Shown: piece after piece, positions 13,310 to 18,106 of the stretch
How positions within the stretch are numbered: position 1 is the first letter of the stretch
How the letters are laid out: each line of letters starts with the position of its first letter
Origin: Burkholderiaceae bacterium
Lineage (GTDB): Bacteria > Pseudomonadota > Gammaproteobacteria > Burkholderiales > Burkholderiaceae_F
Direction of reading: 5' to 3'
NCBI GenBank assembly: GCA_013813185.1
Contig: JACCSD010000075.1
Coordinates: 1 to 18,106, forward strand
Length of the DNA stretch: 18,106 nucleotides
Position numbers and translations under genes: made by a program
Notes under the pieces: generated by a model
The model's database searches: none
Seen by the model: only the letters and a program-made list of their open reading frames with translations
Told to the model about the DNA's origin: nothing

Positions 13310-15363
13310 CACTTGAGCACTCGAAACATATTGTGATGGGCGTCGGTGAACGTCGGCAGATCGGCGCGATCTTCAATAGGAGTGGCGACGTAACGCAAAC
13401 TGTCGGCTTGCAGCAGCGCCTTGTCACGCGTTACGAGGATTTGATCGGTCGGCGATAGCCAATACTCCGGTCCCGTTTTAAACGTCGGCACGTCCGAGAC
13501 CAGAACGGCCTGCATATCAAACTCGTTCGCCAGGCGCTTAACGATCGGCATCAAATCAATGTAGCGGTTGGTCGCCTGAAAGACGATGACGCCGCCCGGC
13601 GCCAGATGCCGCACATAAAGTGCCATCGCTTCGCGGGTCACTAAATGCATCGGAATCGAATCGCCCGCAAAAGCATCGATGCCCAAGACGTCAAAACGCT
13701 GCGGCGCTGCCCGCTCAAGGCTCAGGCGCCCGTCGCCCAGCACCACTTGAATCTTCGCCTGGCTGTCGCGCAGGAAAGTGAACTCGTCGTTCGCGATATC
13801 GACCACGCGCGGGCTGATCTCATAGAAAGTGAACTCGTCACCCGTCCGCCCGTACGATGCAAGCACTCCGGCACCCAGCCCGACGATTCCGACGCGCCGC
13901 GGCTGCGGCGGCGCCGTGTTCAGCGCTTCGAACAAGCGGCCGTAGCCCGATGAGGGCCCAAAGTAGTCGCTCGGCTGATTGCGAAATTGGTCGCCCAACA
14001 GTTGGCCGCCATGCACGATACCGCCGTGAAACATTGAGCGATACGGCACCGGATCCGCCCGGTCGCGCGTGCGAACCACGCCGTAAAAGTCGCGTTCCAT
14101 GACGCGCACGTCGCGTGCGTAGTCCTGAGCTCCGCGTACCGAGAAAAAAGCGGTCGCAGTAAACACGGCGAACCCGACCAGCCGCCATGCGCCCCGTAGA
14201 CGCAACGACAGCGTCAACGCAAGCAAGATCAGCGCAATATTGACTTCGAAATACCCCGGCAACACCAGCGGTGCGACGATCGCTATCAGCACTGCGCCCA
14301 GCGCGCCGCCAAGCGAAAGCATCAGATAAAACCGCGTCAGCCAGCGCGGATCAGGCTTCATCAAGGCCAGCTCGCCGTGGCAAAACATGCACGCGACAAA
14401 CAGCCCCCCAAAAAAAACCGACGCGGCAGACACCAGCTCGAGTGAAGGAATCAGCCACGCCATGACGGGTGCCAGCACCGAAAGCGCGGCGATGAATAAC
14501 GCGCGCTGATACCAGCGCGGGTGGTCGAACGTCAGGATGAAGCTCGCCAGATAAATCGATAGCGGAAGCACCCACAGGAACGGCACGCTGGCGATGTTCT
14601 GCGTGACGTGGTTGGTAACAGCCAGCAACATGACGGATGCCATCGCCGCCAATGCCAGCCACGTGAGTTGCGTCAGCCCACTGGGCGCCGTTGCCGCAAC
14701 GGCAGCCGAATGCTGCCTCTGACCGTGGTCGGACTCGCGCGCACCCTGCAGCGAAGCCCACGCGGTCCCCGCGCACAGCAATGCGAATGCCGCGTAGGCA
14801 ACCGACCACGACCATCCAAGCTCGACCAGCCCAAACCACGGCTCCAGCAGCACCGGAAAACCAAGCAACGCCAGCAACGAGGCGAAATTGGACAGTGCAA
14901 ACAATCGATAGGGCACGACGGCCCTGAACCGTCGCCAGTACCAGGACTGCAGCAGCGGAGTCGTAGTCGACAGCAAAAAATATGGCAGTCCGATCGTGAA
15001 CGTCAGCAACAGCAGGATGCGAACGATGGGATCTTCGTCGCCGCGCGGCTTCCAATCAGCCGATGCAAGGATCGGCAGCATTGCCAGCGACAGCACGAGC
15101 AAGCCGATGTGCAACAGCGTCTGGCGCCGCACGCCGAGGCGCGTCGTCCAGTCTGCGTATGCATACCCCGCAAGCAAAGTCGATTGAAAAAACACGAGCG
15201 CGGTCGTCCAGACGGCAGAAGATCCGCCAAACCACGGCAGGATCTGCTTCGCGATAATCGGCTGCACGAGGAACAGCAGGAACGCAGACAGGAATATCGT
15301 GCTCGCGTACGGCAGGATGATGAAGCGGGAACGAGTGTCGGGCGACGAGGCCGCTACGGACAT
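13309..15363 (-). CDS. Fused membrane / spermidine-synthase-like protein
   Basis: About 684 residues. The N-terminal ~410 residues hold many hydrophobic helices (for example FLSAFLLFLVQPIIAKQILP, and helices near 120-140, 235-280, 290-335 and 350-410), an MFS-like or unclassified transporter part. The C-terminal ~270 residues are a class I methyltransferase-fold domain like spermidine synthase: GIVGLGAGVLASYG (about 492-505), acidic residue in FYEISP, VVLGDGR and IDAFAGDSIP. The pre-domain signature RDFYGVVR ... YRSMFHGG is typical of this fused family. Polyamine synthesis is not proven for such fusions, and no speD or speA is nearby. I chose ATG 15363; a TTG two codons earlier (15369) is possible. 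A GATAATCG box lies at 15392-15399, about 28 bases upstream. Confidence 0.9.
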   Translation of the reverse strand: MSVAASSPDTRSRFIILPYASTIFLSAFLLFLVQPIIAKQILPWFGGSSAVWTTALVFFQSTLLAGYAYADWTTRLGVRRQTLLHIGLLVLSLAMLPILASADWKPRGDEDPIVRILLLLTFTIGLPYFLLSTTTPLLQSWYWRRFRAVVPYRLFALSNFASLLALLGFPVLLEPWFGLVELGWSWSVAYAAFALLCAGTAWASLQGARESDHGQRQHSAAVAATAPSGLTQLTWLALAAMASVMLLAVTNHVTQNIASVPFLWVLPLSIYLASFILTFDHPRWYQRALFIAALSVLAPVMAWLIPSLELVSAASVFFGGLFVACMFCHGELALMKPDPRWLTRFYLMLSLGGALGAVLIAIVAPLVLPGYFEVNIALILLALTLSLRLRGAWRLVGFAVFTATAFFSVRGAQDYARDVRVMERDFYGVVRTRDRADPVPYRSMFHGGIVHGGQLLGDQFRNQPSDYFGPSSGYGRLFEALNTAPPQPRRVGIVGLGAGVLASYGRTGDEFTFYEISPRVVDIANDEFTFLRDSQAKIQVVLGDGRLSLERAAPQRFDVLGIDAFAGDSIPMHLVTREAMALYVRHLAPGGVIVFQATNRYIDLMPIVKRLANEFDMQAVLVSDVPTFKTGPEYWLSPTDQILVTRDKALLQADSLRYVATPIEDRADLPTFTDAHHNMFRVLK

Positions 15364-15391
15364 GGACAAACGCTGGCGGAGGCTTAAAAGT

Positions 15392-15399
15392 CGATTATC
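15392..15399 (-). promoter_or_regulatory. Possible -10 box of the spermidine-synthase-like gene
   Basis: The minus strand reads GATAATCG here, the same octamer as in the pyrC/aceE boxes, ending 28 bases before the ATG at 15363. It would give a leader of about 20 bases. No good -35 was found at 16-18 bases. Confidence 0.3.
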
Positions 15400-15559
15400 T
15401 TCGATGTCGTGATGGGCTTCGCGATGCAGCGTCCACGTCGAATATTCAGCATCGCTTCTGTCGTTTAGGCGGACGCGCTAAGCGCAGCGGCTCTCTACTG
15501 TTCAATCACGCCGCAACAAGTGGTTGCTGCGATAAACCGAAGCGAAAGAGGAGTCAACC

Positions 15560-15718
15560 ATGAATCGCAACTCAATCAGTGGAATGTCACGGGCGGTGAT
15601 CGCCGCCGTGTTGCTGGCCACCGCTGCGTTATCCGGCTGTGCCACAACGTCCGACGAGTCGTTTTTGTACGCGGGAAACGATGTGATGTCGGCCGACAAC
15701 ATTCATCAAGGGGCCTAG
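15560..15718 (+). CDS. Small lipoprotein, 52 residues, function unknown
   Basis: ATG at 15560 has AGAGGAG a few bases upstream, a good ribosome binding site. The 52-residue product starts with a short positively charged segment (MNRNSISGMSR), then a hydrophobic run (AVIAAVLLATAA) and a lipobox LSGC with the lipidated Cys at 27. The residue after Cys is Ala, not Asp, so sorting to the outer membrane is expected. The mature peptide is only 26 residues (CATTSDESFLYAG..., ending in HQGA). I do not recognise a family; it resembles the many tiny entericidin-like or structural lipoproteins only in build. It is flanked by a leftward gene on each side and followed by a clean hairpin at 15740-15761, so it is its own transcription unit. 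Confidence 0.8.
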   Translation: MNRNSISGMSRAVIAAVLLATAALSGCATTSDESFLYAGNDVMSADNIHQGA

Positions 15719-15739
15719 TTGCCCTTTGCCATGAAGCGG

Positions 15740-15761
15740 ACGGGCCGCGCAAGCGGCCCGT
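15740..15761. terminator. GNRA-loop hairpin, bidirectional terminator
   Basis: ACGGGCCGC (15740-15748) and GCGGCCCGT (15753-15761) form a perfect 9-bp stem closed by a GCAA tetraloop, a stable GNRA type. The plus strand continues TTTC. It lies 21 bases after the lipoprotein stop and 13 bases beyond the stop of the convergent cardiolipin synthase, so it probably serves both genes. Confidence 0.7.
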
Positions 15762-15774
15762 TTCAGTGCAATGG

Positions 15775-17208
15775 CTACAAAAGGGGACTGACGAGCCGCG
15801 TCAAATTCTGCGTCAATTCCTGCACGAACGGCCGCTTGAGCCACTGATCGAGCGTGATCTGGTGTGAGCCGCGCATGTAGTCTTCCTCAATCGCCACCAG
15901 CTGCGCGGCGATATCCTGATCGAAAAACAGTGCAACGACCTCTTCGTTCAGCTCGAACGAGCGCATATCGAGGTTGCACGAGCCGATCCACGCCATTTGC
16001 CCATCGATCGACACCGCCTTCGTGTGCAAGAACGCCTCGGTGTATGCATGAATTCTTACGCCGGCCAGCAGCAGAGATTCATAGTACGAACGCTGTGCGT
16101 TGCCGACAAAGAACTGATCGATATGGTCGTCAACGATCAGATGCACCTCGGCGCCGCGATGGACCGCGGTTTCCAGCGCATCCTGCAATGACTGGCTCGG
16201 TATGAAGTACGGCGTTGTCACGACTACTCGCCGGGTGGCCGAATAGATCAGGTTGACCACCATGCGAAGCGCGCGCTGAGTCGAAGACGAGGGCCCGTTG
16301 GGAAGGACTTGCGCCGGCGTCTTGCCGGCGATGATCGGTAGCGGAAATGCCGACTCGCCGATGAACTCGCCGCTTTCGACAAACCAATCGGAGCCGAAAA
16401 CCGCCTGCAGCTGCAGAGCCGACGGTCCCTGGATGCGAACCATCAACTCGCTGTAGGTAAGCCCCGGCTTGAAATCGGCGCTCACCATGTTCTGCGATCC
16501 GGTGTATCCAACGGCGCCGTCGATGACGACTATCTTGCGATGGTTGCGCAGATCAAAGCGCGCCGTCTTGCGCCCCATCCTGACCGGTAGTGCAACGCGC
16601 GCCGCCACGCCCAGTGCTTGCAGTTTGGGCAGCAGAGTTCGACGCGAGGGGCGCGAACCGAAGGCATCCACCAGCACGCGGCAGATAACACCGCGCGCCA
16701 CCGCGCGGCCGAGCGCATCGATGACGATTGCGCTGCGGGCGTCGTCGCCGAAGATGTAGAAACACAGGTGCACATGGTGCTGGGCTGCATCGATATCGGC
16801 AGCGATACGATCTATCGTGCGTTTGTAGTCGGTCAGAAGCTCGACCGAGTTGCCGCCCAGGTTGTCGAGCATGCCCAGGTCGGTCGCCAGGCGCACGCTC
16901 GGTTGATACTGCCGATCAACCGCCGGCGCGGCAATCTGCGGCAGTCCTCCAATGCGTTGGCGCACAGGCTCGATCAGATCGATGTACTGCCGGCGCCGCT
17001 CGAGGCGCCAGCGCGGCAGTCGGGGACGCCCGATCAGCAGATACAGCAGCAACCCGACCCACGGCAGAAAGAAGATGAAAAGCAGCCAGCCCTTGGCCGC
17101 CTCGGGCGAGCGGCGCGTCGGTACGATCGGCAGCATTACCAGCCGGATCGCCCAGTCGCTGACGATCAGCAGCGTGGCCCAGAAGCCCGTAGTTTCTATG
17201 TCGGACAT
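15775..17208 (-). CDS. cls: Cardiolipin synthase-type phospholipase D protein
   Basis: A 477-residue protein with the bacterial Cls layout. There are two N-terminal transmembrane helices (about 10-30 and 40-60, with the FFLPWVGLLLYLLIGRPRLP block typical of Cls). Two phospholipase D domains follow with intact HKD motifs: H223/K225/D230 (NHRKIVVID) and H395/K397/D402 (LHTKAVSID), each followed by a GSxN block. It should join two phosphatidylglycerol molecules (or a related pair) into cardiolipin at the inner membrane. The start is ATG 17208, with no clear Shine-Dalgarno. A 6-bp perfect hairpin lies 11 bases upstream. Length is normal for ClsA-like enzymes. Confidence 0.93.
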   Translation of the reverse strand: MSDIETTGFWATLLIVSDWAIRLVMLPIVPTRRSPEAAKGWLLFIFFLPWVGLLLYLLIGRPRLPRWRLERRRQYIDLIEPVRQRIGGLPQIAAPAVDRQYQPSVRLATDLGMLDNLGGNSVELLTDYKRTIDRIAADIDAAQHHVHLCFYIFGDDARSAIVIDALGRAVARGVICRVLVDAFGSRPSRRTLLPKLQALGVAARVALPVRMGRKTARFDLRNHRKIVVIDGAVGYTGSQNMVSADFKPGLTYSELMVRIQGPSALQLQAVFGSDWFVESGEFIGESAFPLPIIAGKTPAQVLPNGPSSSTQRALRMVVNLIYSATRRVVVTTPYFIPSQSLQDALETAVHRGAEVHLIVDDHIDQFFVGNAQRSYYESLLLAGVRIHAYTEAFLHTKAVSIDGQMAWIGSCNLDMRSFELNEEVVALFFDQDIAAQLVAIEEDYMRGSHQITLDQWLKRPFVQELTQNLTRLVSPLL

Positions 17209-17219
17209 TAGCGGGACCG

Positions 17220-17235
17220 CCGATCAAACGATCGG
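17220..17235. repeat. Hairpin or operator-like repeat just upstream of cls
   Basis: CCGATC (17220-17225) and GATCGG (17230-17235) are perfect inverted arms around AAAC, ending 11 bases before the cls start codon. On the cls mRNA this would be a hairpin close to the ribosome landing site. It could equally be an operator or chance. Confidence 0.3.
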
Positions 17236-17277
17236 GCTCAAGGGAGCAGCTTACCGACTACGAGCTACGGATCTTCA

Positions 17278-17459
17278 TCACTTGCTCATTTCATCGCCAA
17301 GACGGTCGGTCGGCCAGCGCAGCTGGTCGCGCAATGCGAACGTCATCGGCAGATCCATGCGGAGATTGCCGGGCGGGATCGGCTGTTGAAACCATTTTTC
17401 ATAGATTTACGAAGCTCATGCGGACTTGGTGCGATCGCACGTTCAGCAAAACGATTTTG
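17278..17459 (-). pseudogene. 3' remnant of a GltI-like amino-acid-binding protein gene
   Basis: Minus-strand translation ending at the TGA at 17278-17280 reads IYEKWFQQPIPPGNLRMDLP, then MTFALRDQLRWPTDRLGDEMSK. KWFxxPIPPxNLxM followed by a PxD ending is the C-terminal signature of glutamate/aspartate ABC transporter substrate-binding proteins (GltI type). Upstream of codon TAT the frame is lost. One base (probably an A in the AAATC run, near 17404-17408) must be added for it to join FAERAIAPSPHELRK, which fits the preceding helix. Then a TAG closes that frame before 17459, and nothing further resembles the family. Only about 60 of the usual ~290 residues remain and no start codon is usable, so this is a relic. 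The stretch 17460-17596 holds nothing I can identify. Confidence 0.7.
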
Positions 17460-17596
17460 AGTCTACGCGGTCGGTGCGAAGCTGGCGTAGCAAATTCGCG
17501 CCGCTTCGGACCTGCACTTCCGCAGCACTGTCGCGACGGTCGTAATCTGTGAGATCTTCGGCCGGAAAGGAAACGTTGCGCGCGGCGGGTCGCGGC

Positions 17597-18106
17597 TTAC
17601 GCTGCGGCTGCCACAGGACTCGCGGCCTCGGCTTTTGCGCGCTCGCGGCTCTGGATTTCCCACATCGAGGCATAAGCGCCACCGCGCGCCAGCAACTCTC
17701 CGTGCGTTCCGCGCTCGACGATGCGGCCATGATCCATCACCAGAATCTGATCGGCGTGCACGACGGTCGAGAGCCGGTGCGCGATCACCAGCGTCGTGCG
17801 GGACTCCGAGATGCTTTCAAGCTCCTGCTGGATAACACGCTCCGTGCGGGAGTCGAGCGCCGACGTCGCTTCATCGAACACGAGGATCGCCGGGTCCTTC
17901 AGCAGCGTGCGCGCGATCGCAACGCGTTGCTTCTCGCCACCCGACAGCTTCAGTCCGCGCTCACCCACGCGCGTTTCGTAACCGTCGGGCAACGACTCGA
18001 CGAAATCGTGGATGTGCGCGGCGCGCGCCGCTGCCACCACCTCCGCACGTGCCGCGCCCGGCCGCCCGTAGGCAATGTTGTATTCGATCGTATCGTTGAA
18101 CAGAAC
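17597..18106 (-). CDS. Atm1-type ABC exporter, C-terminal ATPase part (partial)
   Basis: The gene runs off the right edge; 169 codons and a TAA at 17597-17599 are visible. The fragment holds the second half of an ABC exporter ATPase: the entry block LFNDTIEYNIAYGRP, the signature LSGGEKQR (54-61 of the fragment), Walker B ILVFDEATSALDS with catalytic Glu79, and the H-loop IAHRLSTV (His110). The wording around HIHDFVESLPDGYETRVGER and ADQILVMDHGRIVERGTH is close to Atm1/ABCB7-type half-transporters, which export glutathione-linked or iron-sulphur-related compounds and metals. Walker A and the membrane domain lie outside the window. MsbA or a general half-exporter is the alternative. It ends in an Ala-rich tail. 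Confidence 0.85.
   Translation of the reverse strand, partial: VLFNDTIEYNIAYGRPGAARAEVVAAARAAHIHDFVESLPDGYETRVGERGLKLSGGEKQRVAIARTLLKDPAILVFDEATSALDSRTERVIQQELESISESRTTLVIAHRLSTVVHADQILVMDHGRIVERGTHGELLARGGAYASMWEIQSRERAKAEAASPVAAAA

Noticed and set aside
15511..15525. Inverted repeat GCAAC/GTTGC upstream of the lipoprotein gene
   Set aside because: Five-base arms with a five-base loop are expected by chance, and nothing else supports an operator.
17443..17730. 95-codon leftward frame overlapping the end of the ABC exporter gene
   Set aside because: Most of it is out of frame with the clear ABC ATPase sequence, and its downstream part shows no family resemblance.
1..18106. CRISPR array, tRNA, rRNA, insertion sequence or phage genes
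   Set aside because: I looked for spaced direct repeats, cloverleaf-like segments, transposase or integrase motifs and terminal repeats in the gaps between genes and found none. The defence or mobile-island character hoped for is not supported here.

Overview
The window is GC-rich bacterial chromosome with ordinary housekeeping and accessory metabolic genes. It carries an E. coli-type homodimeric pyruvate dehydrogenase E1 (aceE), a class II dihydroorotase (pyrC), a DUF3025 gene beside pyrC, a Lys/Ala-tailed phasin end, a YcgR-like PilZ protein, a fused membrane/spermidine-synthase-like protein and an Atm1-type ABC exporter end. Together these suggest a beta- or gammaproteobacterium (Burkholderiales-like or Xanthomonadales-like). 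That placement is inference from gene content. I see no phage, insertion sequence, CRISPR array, tRNA or rRNA.

Left part (1-3155): the 3' end of a probable phasin gene converges on a c-di-GMP-binding PilZ gene, with a nested inverted repeat between them. A 336-base gap follows, then a tiny lysine-rich exported protein. That gene converges on a YajO-like aldo/keto reductase across a strong bidirectional terminator. The reductase reading frame is broken by two single-base losses. It is preceded, in the same operon, by a 99-residue coiled-coil gene with a very good ribosome binding site.

Middle (3208-9759): a ThDP-dependent acetolactate-synthase-like enzyme reads rightward. It converges on a tightly overlapped leftward operon, pyrC - DUF3025 gene - small ribbon-helix-helix-like gene. 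pyrC is divergent from aceE. The 49 bases between their start codons hold a mirrored pair of GATAATCGC boxes, each placed so that a -10 element would lie six bases before the ATG. Both messages could therefore be leaderless. aceE stands alone, with no E2 or E3 gene next to it.

Right part (9804-18106): mostly leftward genes. These are an exported S9 prolyl-oligopeptidase-family peptidase, glycerate 2-kinase, the fused membrane/spermidine-synthase-like protein, a cardiolipin-synthase-type phospholipase D protein and the 3' end of an Atm1-type ABC exporter. A 52-residue lipoprotein gene (15560-15718) sits between two of them, with a GNRA-loop hairpin after it. Between the cardiolipin synthase and the ABC gene lies a decayed 3' fragment of a GltI-type amino-acid-binding protein gene.

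I found no convincing new multi-gene system. The observations most worth a second look are the mirrored leaderless-type promoters, the two broken genes and the two small exported proteins.
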